From: Bog-159 sp049516155
GTDB taxonomy: Bacteria; Acidobacteriota; Terriglobia; Bryobacterales; Bryobacteraceae
DNA: 7,826 nucleotides
Direction of reading: 5' to 3'
NCBI GenBank assembly: GCA_049516155.1
Contig: JBEKTJ010000362.1
Coordinates: 1 to 7,826, forward strand
Notes under the pieces: generated by a model
Told to the model about the DNA's origin: nothing
The model's database searches: none
What the model saw: the letters and a program-made list of their open reading frames with translations, nothing else
Shown: piece after piece, positions 1 to 7,076 of the stretch
How positions within the stretch are numbered: the stretch's first letter is position 1
Layout: the number at the start of each line of letters is the position of its first letter
Made by a program: the position numbers and the translations under genes

Positions 1-1059
1 GACGATCTGGCAGTGCGCATCCGCCAGGAGTTGCACGTACGCGCGGTCACGCACCGCCTGCTGCGCGGGCAGAAGCCCGAGCATGTGCGGGTGGTGTTCG
101 ATGTGCGCGGGAATCCCGCGAAGTTCGAGGCGTCGGTTCCGAAACTCGTTTACCGCTCCGATGGGGGCTTTTCCGGATTGGCGCAAGGTACCGCCACCGT
201 GGGAGCGCAGGCGTTTACATTTGGCGGGGTGAGCGACGGCGACATTCTGGCCGAGCGCTACACCGGCATTGTTGCCAGTTATGAGGACAAGCGCCTGATC
301 GGCGATCGGGTACGCTTCCGTCTGGATTTCGAGAGCTATCGCGAACAGTGGGACCAAGCCACGGTAAATGCCCTGGACCAGCCGGGCGCGGAAAGCGACA
401 CCTCCGGGATCTACCGGACCCGCCAGAATATCGAACCGCTAGTGACTTTCGTGCTTGCCAGAAGCGGCTCGGGGCTCGTGAACCTCACCGTAGGTACCAG
501 TTTTGAACGGTTTCAATCGCAGTTTCCGGCCGCGCGAACGGAGTCCGCCAACGCGATGGTGACTACTCTGCGCTATCATCGGCGCGTAGAGGGTTCCGGC
601 GCCAACCAGCAGGAATGGGACGCAGGTTACAGCCTGCGCGCGGCCACCAATCTTCTAGGCAGCGATTTCGGGTACGCCCGTCACCAGGGCGACGCGCATT
701 ACGTCTACTCCTGGGGCCATAACCAGTTCGAGGAGGACCTCACGGCTGGCGAAATCAGCGGTCGAGCGCCGCTGTTCGAACGTTTTATACTAGGTAACAG
801 CACCATGCTCCGCGGGTGGAACAGATTCGAACTGGATCCGCTGGGGGGGAGCCGCATGGTGGCCAACACGGCGGAGTACCGGTACCGGCTCCTCGACGTT
901 TTCTACGATAGTGGCGCAATATGGGATCAGGGAGAGACGGCGGTGTTGCGGCATTCGGTGGGTGTGGGCATCCGCCAGAACGGCATGTACGCGGCATTGG
1001 CGTTCCCGATCAAAGAAGGCCACATTGAACCGGTTTTCATGGTGGGCATGAACTATTGA
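1..1059 (+). CDS. Omp85/BamA-like outer-membrane barrel protein, C-terminal part (5' truncated by window edge)
   Basis: The frame is open from base 1, so the first in-frame GTG at 13 is probably internal; 352 residues are visible. The first ~30 residues (ending HVRVVFDVRG) look like the last strands of a POTRA domain. The rest alternates polar and hydrophobic residues with many aromatics, as in a transmembrane beta barrel. The strongest signal lies near the C terminus: GNSTMLRGWNRFELDPLGG followed by an EYRYRL strand and VFYDSGAIWD, the RGW/RGY loop-strand pattern of the Omp85 surface-antigen domain (Pfam Bac_surface_Ag). The protein ends in an aromatic residue (Tyr), like many barrel proteins recognised by the BAM machinery. 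It is probably an outer-membrane protein of the BamA/TamA/patatin-fused class; the missing N terminus prevents choosing among them. It is the first visible gene of the operon leading into the NtrY/NtrC pair. Confidence 0.8.
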   Translation, partial: DDLAVRIRQELHVRAVTHRLLRGQKPEHVRVVFDVRGNPAKFEASVPKLVYRSDGGFSGLAQGTATVGAQAFTFGGVSDGDILAERYTGIVASYEDKRLIGDRVRFRLDFESYREQWDQATVNALDQPGAESDTSGIYRTRQNIEPLVTFVLARSGSGLVNLTVGTSFERFQSQFPAARTESANAMVTTLRYHRRVEGSGANQQEWDAGYSLRAATNLLGSDFGYARHQGDAHYVYSWGHNQFEEDLTAGEISGRAPLFERFILGNSTMLRGWNRFELDPLGGSRMVANTAEYRYRLLDVFYDSGAIWDQGETAVLRHSVGVGIRQNGMYAALAFPIKEGHIEPVFMVGMNY

Positions 1060-1698
1060 ATGGCGCGAGCCAAACGCGACCTTGAGGCAACTCTAACGAT
1101 CGGCCGCAGGCGCTGGCTTCTGGCCGGTGTAGCGATATCTGCGTCTTGCCTCTGGGCCGGTGAGCGCCTGAGCGTTGCCTGGGATGGCGACGATCTGCGT
1201 GTGGCCGCCCCTCAATTGCACTTCCTGGCAGGCAAACCGCTGGATCGCCTGAAGGATGGCGCGGCGGTGGTGTTCCTGACGCAGTTGACCCTCACCACCG
1301 ATAACTTTACGACCAGCTTGCGCCGCGCACCTGAGCGTTTCATATTCAGCTACGACTTGTGGGAAGAGAAGTTCTCAGTCACGAAGCTCGGCGAGGGCCA
1401 GCGCACCGCCTCGCACCTGTCGGCGACCGCGGCGGAGGCCTGGTGCCTGGACAACGTAGCCATCAGTTCCACGGGACTGCCACAGGATCGTCCCTTTTGG
1501 TTGCGGTTCGAGCTGCGCGCGGCCGAGCCCAGGGACGAAGCCGCGGTGATCGGCGAGTCCGGCCTCAACCTGACGCGGCTCATCGAGATCTTCAGCCGGC
1601 GCCCGCGCGACCAACAGCCGCAGTGGACCGCGGACGCGGGTCCGTTGCGCTTGGGCGAACTGAAGCGGCTGGTGGGCCGCGCCGCGCGAGCGCTGTGA
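1060..1698 (+). CDS. DUF4390-like membrane-anchored envelope protein
   Basis: This 212-residue protein starts at an ATG directly abutting the TGA of the barrel gene, so translation is probably coupled; no strong Shine-Dalgarno is visible. A basic N terminus (GRRRW) followed by a hydrophobic segment at residues ~19-34 predicts a signal peptide or membrane anchor; the Cys at 30 lacks a good lipobox. The body is beta-rich, with LRVAAPQLHFLAGKPLDRL, FIFSYDLWEEKFSVTKL and LPQDRPFWLRFELRA. These resemble the DUF4390 family, which in betaproteobacteria is often encoded immediately before an NtrY-like kinase (family knowledge, not searched here). The gene order here is the same, which supports the call. 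The role is unknown; an envelope partner or signal modulator of the adjacent sensor kinase is inference. Its last codon overlaps the kinase start (GTGA). Confidence 0.6.
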   Translation: MARAKRDLEATLTIGRRRWLLAGVAISASCLWAGERLSVAWDGDDLRVAAPQLHFLAGKPLDRLKDGAAVVFLTQLTLTTDNFTTSLRRAPERFIFSYDLWEEKFSVTKLGEGQRTASHLSATAAEAWCLDNVAISSTGLPQDRPFWLRFELRAAEPRDEAAVIGESGLNLTRLIEIFSRRPRDQQPQWTADAGPLRLGELKRLVGRAARAL

Positions 1699-3113
1699 AC
1701 CGGCTGCGCAACAGGCTGATTGGAATCTTTCTAGCAGCCACTCTGGTTCCCCTGGCCGCCACCCTGTGGATTACAACATCGCTGCTGGATCGCAGTCTCA
1801 GCTATGCCTCCACGGGCGAACTCGACCGGCTCTCGCGATCCTTGCAAAAGACCGGCAAAGAGTTGTACCAGCGCGCTTGCGACGCTCTGAGGAGCGACGC
1901 GATCGGCGGTCGTATGGCGCCGCTGCGTTACGTCGCGGCCGGTCGATCCGAGTGGCCCGCGCCGGTAAAGAGCTTCTACGAGAGCGGCGATTCCGAGCGT
2001 TTCCTCAGATCCGGAAACGATGGCGACCACATCGAGTACATGGCGCGGCGGGGCGAGGATGTGTGGCAGTGGTCGACCGCCTTGGGAGGCGTAGGCCTGG
2101 AGGAGCTTTCGCGCGAATATCGCGACGCCCGGGAAATCGTGGAAAAGCGCCAATCGCGCGATCTGCTGCGCGGCTTCACATACACCTATGTGCTGCTGGC
2201 GGCTTCCGTCTGGCTGGCTTCCCTGGTGCTGCTGGTGTATCTGGCGCACCGCATCAGCCAGCCGATTCAGCAGCTCACCGCCGGGCTCTCGCAACTCGCG
2301 GCCGGAGACTTGGCGACGCGTGTGGAAGCCCGCCGCGACGACGAGGTCGGTCGCGCGATGCGCGCCTTCAACGACATGGCCGAGCGCCTGCAACGCTCCA
2401 CTGAGCGCCTGGTATACCTGACGCAACTGGCAAGCTGGCGGACTCTGGCGCGCAAGATGGCGCACGAGGTGAAGAATTCGCTTACGCCTATTCGGCTCAC
2501 CGTGGAGGAGATGCTGGCACGTTATGGCGACCGGGACCGCATGTTCATGGAGCAGGCCGCCCAGATCGTGGTGGAAGAAGTGGAGAGCCTGGAACGCCGC
2601 GTGCGCGCGTTCTCGCAGTTCGCCGCCGAGCCTCCCGTGCTGCCCGTGCCGCTGGATCTGAACGCGCTACTGGAAGAGCGCATCGCATTTCTGAAGAGCG
2701 GCCACCCGGAGTTGACCTACGATCTGCGCCTGGATGCCTGCCACCCCACGGCGCTGGCAGACCAGGATCTGGTGAAGGGAATCCTCACGAACCTGCTGGA
2801 AAACGCCGCGGAAGCCGCCGGAGAGGGCGGGCGCATCCTGGGGATTACCGCGGTAAACAACGGCAACGCATTGGTGGAAGTGCACGACTCGGGGCCGGGG
2901 CTGAGCGAACAGATTCGGCAGTCTTTGTTTCAGCCCGCCATTTCGTTCAAGAAGGGCGGCATGGGGCTGGGGCTTTCCATCTCCCGCAAGGGCGCCCTGC
3001 TGACGGGCGGCGACATCGTGCTGGTGAAAGGAGAACTGGGCGGCGCCGCTTTCCGCGTGTTGCTGCCCGTGGCGTCCAATGGCATTGAAGCGCATCCTGA
3101 TCGTGGACGATGA
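1695..3113 (+). CDS. NtrY-like sensor histidine kinase
   Basis: This is a 472-residue membrane sensor kinase. The GTG at 1695 is chosen because it forms a GTGA overlap with the upstream stop and places a transmembrane segment at residues ~8-30. The same frame is open further upstream, but that part is out-of-frame readthrough of the preceding gene. Order: TM1; extracytoplasmic sensor ~31-160; TM2 ~163-184; HAMP ~185-237 (RISQPIQQL, DEVGRAMRAFNDMAERL); HisKA with the H box AHEVKNSLTPIRL and phospho-acceptor His257; N box LTNLLENAAEA (Asn366/Asn370); G1 DSGPGL (398-403); G2 GGMGLGLSISR (421-431). All catalytic motifs are present, so the kinase should be active. HAMP plus an HEVKN H box is typical of NtrY-type kinases that phosphorylate NtrC/NtrX regulators, and such a regulator follows with a 35-nt overlap. 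The signal sensed is not evident. Confidence 0.9.
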   Translation: MNRLRNRLIGIFLAATLVPLAATLWITTSLLDRSLSYASTGELDRLSRSLQKTGKELYQRACDALRSDAIGGRMAPLRYVAAGRSEWPAPVKSFYESGDSERFLRSGNDGDHIEYMARRGEDVWQWSTALGGVGLEELSREYRDAREIVEKRQSRDLLRGFTYTYVLLAASVWLASLVLLVYLAHRISQPIQQLTAGLSQLAAGDLATRVEARRDDEVGRAMRAFNDMAERLQRSTERLVYLTQLASWRTLARKMAHEVKNSLTPIRLTVEEMLARYGDRDRMFMEQAAQIVVEEVESLERRVRAFSQFAAEPPVLPVPLDLNALLEERIAFLKSGHPELTYDLRLDACHPTALADQDLVKGILTNLLENAAEAAGEGGRILGITAVNNGNALVEVHDSGPGLSEQIRQSLFQPAISFKKGGMGLGLSISRKGALLTGGDIVLVKGELGGAAFRVLLPVASNGIEAHPDRGR

Positions 3114-3506
3114 AGAGAATATCGGCCGTTCGCTGCGTCTGATTCTGGAGCGCGAAGGCTATGGCATCGCCGTGTGCCGCTCCATCCGCGAGTTCCGCGC
3201 GCATCCCGACGCGGAGCGCGCCGACGCGTTCCTGTTCGACGTGCGCCTGCCGGACGGCAGCGGCATCGACCTGCTGCGCTCCGTGCGCCAGAACGGCAAT
3301 CCCGCGCCCGCCGTGATGATTTCCGGGCACGGCACCATCGCGGACGCGGTCGAGGCCACCCGCGCCGGCGCTTTCGATTTTCTGGAAAAGCCGCTTAGCC
3401 GCGACAAAGTGCTGCTGGCCGTGAAGAATGCGTTGGAGCACTCCAGCCTGCGCGCGGAGAACGAGCGCCTGCGCGAACTCGTCGGCATCAGCCCCAAAAT
3501 GATCGG

Positions 3507-3795
3507 CTCCAGCCCAGCCTTCCAGCGCGCCGTGGACCGGCACGGGAAAGGAGTTGCTCGCGGCGCACATCCATCAGAACAGCCCTTTCGCCGCGGGGCC
3601 GTTTGTGAAGGTGAATTGCGCGGCCATCCCGACGGAATTGATCGAAACCGAACTGTTCGGCCACGAGAAGGGAGCGTTCACCGGCGCGGCCGGCGCGCGC
3701 CGCGGCAAGTTCGAACTGGCCGATAGCGGGACGATTTTCCTGGACGAAGTGGGAGACCTGCACGGCGCCTCGCAGGCCAAGCTGCTGCGCGTGCT
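3507..3795 (+). repeat. ntrC AAA+ direct repeat, left copy (53-bp deletion form)
   Basis: These 289 bases match 7485-7826 in direct orientation, except for a 53-bp gap at 3536/3537 and ten substitutions. The last 122 bases (3674-3795) are identical to the last 122 bases of the window. Left of 3507 the two contexts are unrelated: receiver-domain coding here, toxin-antitoxin upstream sequence there. Confidence 0.95.
3536..3537. other. 53-bp deletion junction removing Walker A in ntrC
   Basis: The left copy passes directly from GCCGTGGA to CCGGCACGGG. The right copy has 53 further bases between these (7515-7567), encoding the end of the N-terminal AAA+ helix and the strand leading into GESG of Walker A. 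53 is not a multiple of three, so the frame shifts. No microhomology is visible at the junction. Confidence 0.9.
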
Positions 3796-4043
3796 ATCTC
3801 GGCTACCAACCGCGACCTGAGCGCGCTGGTGGCGCAGTCCAAGTTCCGCGAAGATTTGTATTACCGGCTCAGCGTGGTGCCGATCCGGGTGCCGTCGCTG
3901 CGCGAGCGGCCGCAGGACATCAAGCTGCTCGCCGAGTATTTCCTGGACGATTTCTGCGCGCGCAACAATTTCAAGCACAAGACCCTGGAGGATTCGGTCT
4001 ACCCGATCCTGGAGGCCCACACCTGGCCGGGCAATGCGCGCGA

Positions 4044-4045
4044 GG
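4044..4045 (+). other. single-base insertion (extra G) in the ntrC AAA+/Fis linker
   Basis: The conserved end of the AAA+ domain, WPGNxRELRNAIERM, reads in frame 1 as far as GAG (4042-4044) and resumes in frame 2 at CTG (4046). Removing one G of the GAGG run restores the expected residues REL-RNAIERMAIL. The preceding residue is Ala where Val is usual in the WPGNVREL motif. Confidence 0.85.
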
Positions 4046-4312
4046 CTGCGCAACGCCATTGAGCGCATGGCCATACTGACCGCGGGCGAGCGGCTGACGC
4101 GCGACGCAATTCCAGTGGAGATTCGGTTGCAGCGGGACCCGGGGCCGCGATCGAGTGTGCAGGAGGCGCGTGAATCGGCCGAGCGCGATCATATTTTGCG
4201 GGCGCTGGAGGAGGCTGGTTGGAATGTGTCGGGGGCGGCGCGGGCGTTGGGGATGGAGCGGACGAATTTGCATAAGCGGATTCGGGCGCTGGGGATCAGC
4301 AGGGGGAAATAA

Positions 4313-4604
4313 TGCCGCGTGTCGGGAAATCGTCGTCCAGTGTGACAAGGGGACGCGAACTCTGTTGAACGCGGACCATGAAGGGCCACGCCTCCCCGGG
4401 GGACTACCGGTGCAGTGGATGACTTCCGTGTACCCGAGTCGATGTTGAGTCCTGACCAATGGCAAGTGCCAGCGATTTTGCGAGACGCGGGAATTGTTCG
4501 CCCTCGTATTTATTCTCCGAGGCAGGCACCCCTGCCTGGCGTTATGATCATCTCCTAGGACCTAGGGGCTCCTGTCAGCGGGAGGTCCTCGGCGAAAGAC
4601 GGAC
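4313..4604. other. 292-bp intergenic spacer, no gene recognised
   Basis: No convincing coding frame is seen; the longest open frame across it is a readthrough of the out-of-frame Fis region. A TATGAT hexamer at 4543-4548 resembles a -10 box, but no -35 partner is found at the right distance. The left half contains only a short CCCCGGGG palindrome (4394-4401). The right half holds a small hairpin (listed separately) and a pair of inverted 7-mers (AGGACCT 4557-4563, AGGTCCT 4583-4589) just before the next gene, which could fold in the 5' leader. This spacer separates the envelope/NtrYC operon from the accessory block. Confidence 0.5.
4520..4537. repeat. short inverted repeat / hairpin
   Basis: A perfect 7-bp stem (AGGCAGG/CCTGCCT) encloses a 4-nt loop (CACC). 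It has no U tract on either side, so it is not a convincing intrinsic terminator. It might be a copy of a dispersed palindromic element, which cannot be tested from one window. Confidence 0.5.
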
Positions 4605-5755
4605 ATGACTTGCGAGTATTCGTTCCGACACTCGGATAGAACCCGTGATCGGTGTGGATTACCCGTTGCGGAGGGCTGCCTCTGCCGGTGGCATTGCGGA
4701 TCGGTTGAAAACTGGTCAGATGACACGCGCGCCGAGCTACGGGAATGTTTAGCCTACAAAGATCATTGGCTCGAGGGCGCCATGCTCGCGAACGCCGATC
4801 TTCACGACCTCGACCTCTCAGGAGCGAGGCTGCCTTTCGCGGATCTCACCAAGGCGCGGTTGTCCGATAGCTGCCTTAAGGATGCGTGGCTCATGGACTC
4901 CTTGATGACGGGAGCAGACTTGGATAGCGCCGATCTGCGTCAAGCTGTTCTCAGCGGGGCGGACTTGAGGACGGCAGTTCTCAGATCCTCAAAGCTCGAT
5001 GGATCGTTTCTTGGCCGCGCGCGTCTCCACGGGGCGGTCCTCGACGGTACGTGGGCGCGGCAGTGTGATTTGAAATTCGCCGACTTCTCAGAGGCAAGTC
5101 TCTCGGGAGCACACCTGGACGGTGCCGAGCTCTACGGCGCCTTATTCCGTGAATGCGTGATCTCCGACGTTGATTGGGGGCTCCCGGCCGAATTCTTGAA
5201 GCATCACTACCGCCGCGCTGCTGCCGTCTTTCGTAGCCTCAGCTCGGCATACGCGACCAGTTCCGACTTCAAGCGCAGCGATTACTTCTACTATATGGCG
5301 ATGACCTCATTACACCTCGACGCGATTGACCCACCTTTGCGCGAAGGAGGCATGGCACCGCGTGGATTAAGCATGTGGGGAGCAGCCTTCTTCTCGCCAC
5401 GGATTTGGAACGCGCTGGGCTGGGGGTTTCACAGGTGGTTCTGGGGATACGGAGTTCGTCCCGTTCGAGTCATTCTGTGGATGCTCTCCACCATCTGTGG
5501 ATGCTCTCCACCATCCTTTTCTTTGGAGTCGTCGTCTACCCCGCCGTTGGGATTAGCGACGGACACGTAACCGTTTTCGGCGACTACGGGCGGGGAATGG
5601 CGCTGAGTTTTGTTACATTCGCGACACTGGGGTACGGGAATTTCACCCCCGCTGGACGCGTCGGGGAATTGATGGGCGGGGCGCAGGCGTTGCTCGGCGC
5701 GCTGCTGATGAGTGCTTTTCTCGTGTCGCTTGCTACGAAGTACGTTCGCCGCTGA
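4605..5755 (+). pseudogene. Pentapeptide-repeat / ion-channel fusion protein, frame split by a 20-bp tandem duplication
   Basis: As written, the first frame gives 321 residues ending in an out-of-frame tail at 5570, while the true C terminus lies in the frame running to 5755. Removing one copy of the 20-bp repeat at 5476-5515 joins them into a 376-residue protein. Residues 3-31 carry a Cys/His cluster (C3, C17, C25, C27, H30, C31), possibly metal binding. Residues ~58-192 are A(D/N)Lxx-type pentapeptide repeats (ANADL, SGADL, DGAEL), predicted to form a right-handed quadrilateral beta helix. A helical linker (FRSLSSAYATSSDFKRSDYFYYMAM) leads to TM1 (~286-309), a pore loop with selectivity filter TLGYGN (334-339 after repair), and TM2 (~345-368). 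TxGYG is the K+ filter of the two-TM channel family (Pfam Ion_trans_2). It is probably an inner-membrane K+ channel with a cytosolic pentapeptide domain. The ligand is unknown, and no strong ribosome site precedes the ATG. Confidence 0.82.
5476..5515 (+). repeat. Perfect 20-bp tandem duplication in TM1 of the channel
   Basis: Two adjacent identical copies of TGTGGATGCTCTCCACCATC lie at 5476-5495 and 5496-5515. Twenty is not a multiple of three, and the frame before and after the repeat differs by exactly this amount, so the duplication alone explains the split gene. One copy encodes the first half of TM1 (LWMLSTI). Confidence 0.97.
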
Positions 5756-5764
5756 GGTCTAGTC

Positions 5765-6415
5765 GTGCCTGTGTATGAATTGAGGCTTGTGACCATGTAT
5801 CATGCGGATCACCTCACTGCTAGAGCGGGCCTTAACAGCCTTCGGGAACTGCCGTACAGGGTGGAGCTTCGCAAGGTTCGAAACCAGAGACAGCGCCGGT
5901 TTATCGAGGAGAAAGGCGTTCCAGCGGCCAAACGCGTCAATGACGGCGTGCCGATCCTCGATACCGGCCAGAACATTACTCTGTTCGACGGGCATCTGCT
6001 TTCCGGTCTTCGGCTGGAGCCGTATCTATGGGCCCCACGGATCGTGCACATTCCAGATGAGCCTCAACCCTTGCGGAAATGGCGCGCCGAGTTTCGCCAG
6101 GGGTGGACGGACTCTGGCGGTCAGCTAAGTTGGGAGCAGGAGGCCAGCCTCCGCCAAGCAATCCGCGAAATGCAATTTCGTTGTAAAGGCGGTATGGTTG
6201 AACCCACCTTCGAATCCGCCCTCCCCGAGTTGGATCAACCTCGTGCTGTACGTACCTCATGCAGCTCTGCTTGGAAATCAAGCACGGTTGGATTTTCAGT
6301 TCAAGGGTTACTTGCCATTTGTTCGATGGTAGCGGCGATGGGTCCGAGCAATCCGAAGCTGGACAGCGTTGGTTCAGTGAAGTTCGCATATCCAATGTCC
6401 AAGGCCGTGCTTTGA
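5765..6415 (+). CDS. Hypothetical protein, possibly frameshifted near 6179
   Basis: Not recognised. The GTG at 5765 has a GAGG Shine-Dalgarno at 5754-5757, overlapping the channel stop (spacing 7), so it is probably co-transcribed and coupled with the channel gene. As written it encodes 216 residues. Residues 1-~137 look soluble and coding-like (FIEEKGVPAAKRVNDGVPIL, GLRLEPYLWAPRIVHIPDEP, WRAEFRQGWTD). After about residue 138 the composition becomes Ser/Thr/Cys-rich and less convincing. Meanwhile frame 3 offers a better-looking tail (VVKAVWLNPPSNP, SWINLVLYVPHAALLGNQ, RLDFQFKGYLPFVRW) ending at TAG 6330-6332. Removing one C of TTTCG at 6179 would join the two into a ~188-residue protein. Which tail is real cannot be settled here. 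No transmembrane segment or signal peptide is evident. Confidence 0.5.
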   Translation: MPVYELRLVTMYHADHLTARAGLNSLRELPYRVELRKVRNQRQRRFIEEKGVPAAKRVNDGVPILDTGQNITLFDGHLLSGLRLEPYLWAPRIVHIPDEPQPLRKWRAEFRQGWTDSGGQLSWEQEASLRQAIREMQFRCKGGMVEPTFESALPELDQPRAVRTSCSSAWKSSTVGFSVQGLLAICSMVAAMGPSNPKLDSVGSVKFAYPMSKAVL

Positions 6416-6424
6416 AAAGCCCAT

Positions 6425-7024
6425 TCAGCGCTCCGCCTCCGTCGCTTCGAAGCCAGCCGCCACCAATTCCGGAACGCCGAAAATGCGTCGCGCGAACCGG
6501 CCGCTGATCTCAACCTCGCCGCCATCTTCCAAGCTCTTGCGGATAACGGAGATTTGGGGCTCCGCGAGATTCAGAGCTTTCATTGTCTTCACAAACCCCG
6601 CAGCTTTGAAGGCCTTTGTGGAAAGGACAGATCCCTCATGCTGAAACGGATACGCAAGCACCCGGTAGACACCGTCGTTCTCCGCTTTGGCCTTGAGAAC
6701 GTACATCCGATCCTCGTAATCTCCGAAACGGCTGATGACGACTGCTCCTCCATCGGGAAAGACAGCCTGAATGTGGAGTACGCCGCCCATCGCGTGAATG
6801 TAATTCCGTAGCGTGCTGAGATACATGTCCGCGCGCTGTTCAATGCGGGAGATCGAACTTTGCGGTACGTCCAACATCCCGGCCAAATCGGCCTGCGTGA
6901 GTTTCTTGGCGGTGCGCAGTTCGTCCAGGGCCATCCGCTGTAGCTCCTCGCGCACGCGCTGCTCGTTTTCCGCGCGACCCGCGGGATCCATCTTTGCCTG
7001 AAGCTCCCTGAAATTCCGTGCCAT
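6425..7024 (-). CDS. HigA-type XRE antitoxin with ~95-residue C-terminal extension
   Basis: The ATG at 7024 is chosen over upstream in-frame codons because a GGAGG ribosome site (7033-7037, spacing 8) precedes it and the first residues (MARNFRELQAKMDPAGR) match how this antitoxin family starts. It encodes 199 residues. Residues ~36-64 form the Cro/C1 helix-turn-helix (LRTAKKLTQADLAGMLDVPQ, SISRIEQRADMYLSTL), followed by AMGGVLHIQAVFPDGG, a typical dimer strand. Family members usually stop near residue 100; here the same frame runs on through VYRVLAYPFQHEGSVLSTKAF and GEVEISGRFARRIFGVPEL. It lies 52 nt downstream of the toxin in toxin-first HigBA order. By analogy it neutralises the toxin by binding it and autorepresses the operon. 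The extension is unassigned; a sensing or degradation-control module is conceivable. Confidence 0.85.
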   Translation of the reverse strand: MARNFRELQAKMDPAGRAENEQRVREELQRMALDELRTAKKLTQADLAGMLDVPQSSISRIEQRADMYLSTLRNYIHAMGGVLHIQAVFPDGGAVVISRFGDYEDRMYVLKAKAENDGVYRVLAYPFQHEGSVLSTKAFKAAGFVKTMKALNLAEPQISVIRKSLEDGGEVEISGRFARRIFGVPELVAAGFEATEAER

Positions 7025-7076
7025 TCGTTTATCCTCCCCGGTTGACAGCCGCCCCGCGTGACAAGGCCTGTCAAAC

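Larger units (their letters stand above)
3079..4312 (+). pseudogene. NtrC-family sigma-54 response regulator, disrupted by three frame breaks
   Basis: The ATG at 3079 lies 35 nt inside the kinase gene, so the two are coupled. Receiver domain residues 1-120: acidic pair D10-D11, phospho-acceptor D54 (FDVRLPDG), S82, K104, all at NtrC positions. The linker ends IGSSPAFQRAV. At 3536/3537 the frame breaks: relative to the copy at 7485-7826, 53 bp are missing, removing most of Walker A and leaving only GTGKE. The AAA+ core then reads on in frame 2 (GAFTGA sigma-54 contact loop, Walker B TIFLDEVGDL) to 3795. A second deletion (length 1 mod 3, about 58 bp) removes the ~20 residues between LLRVL and ISATNRDL. 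Frame 1 continues with KFREDLYYRL and HTWPGN, then one extra G at 4044/4045 precedes the Fis-type helix-turn-helix (HILRALEEAGWNVSGAARAL) ending at 4312. Repaired length is about 447 residues, normal for the family. It could be a true pseudogene or an assembly error; the intact partner kinase and conserved coding make recent loss or artefact likelier than old decay. Confidence 0.88.

Noticed and set aside
1359..1694. Kinase start at ATG 1359 giving a 584-residue protein
   Set aside because: The extra 112 residues are an out-of-frame, Arg/Ala/Gly-rich translation of the preceding gene. The GTG at 1695 fits the GTGA coupling and the TM1 position.
1731..2465. Long - strand open frame (244 codons) opposite the kinase gene
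   Set aside because: It is antisense to a well-supported histidine kinase with all motifs; long antisense frames are expected in GC-rich coding DNA and the translation shows no known motifs.
2947..3570. - strand open frame (207 codons) across the kinase/regulator overlap
   Set aside because: It is a shadow of the kinase C terminus and the receiver domain; no ribosome site or recognisable domain.
4520..4537. Hairpin as terminator of the ntrC operon
   Set aside because: The stem is only 7 bp, there is no following T tract on either strand, and it lies 208 bp after the stop.
5476..5515. Two 20-bp units as the start of a CRISPR array
   Set aside because: The units are directly adjacent with no spacer, only two in number, and inside coding sequence.
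5976..6395. - strand frame (139 codons) opposite the hypothetical gene
   Set aside because: No ribosome site or family resemblance, and it would lie between convergent genes; the + strand frame has a coupled start with a Shine-Dalgarno.
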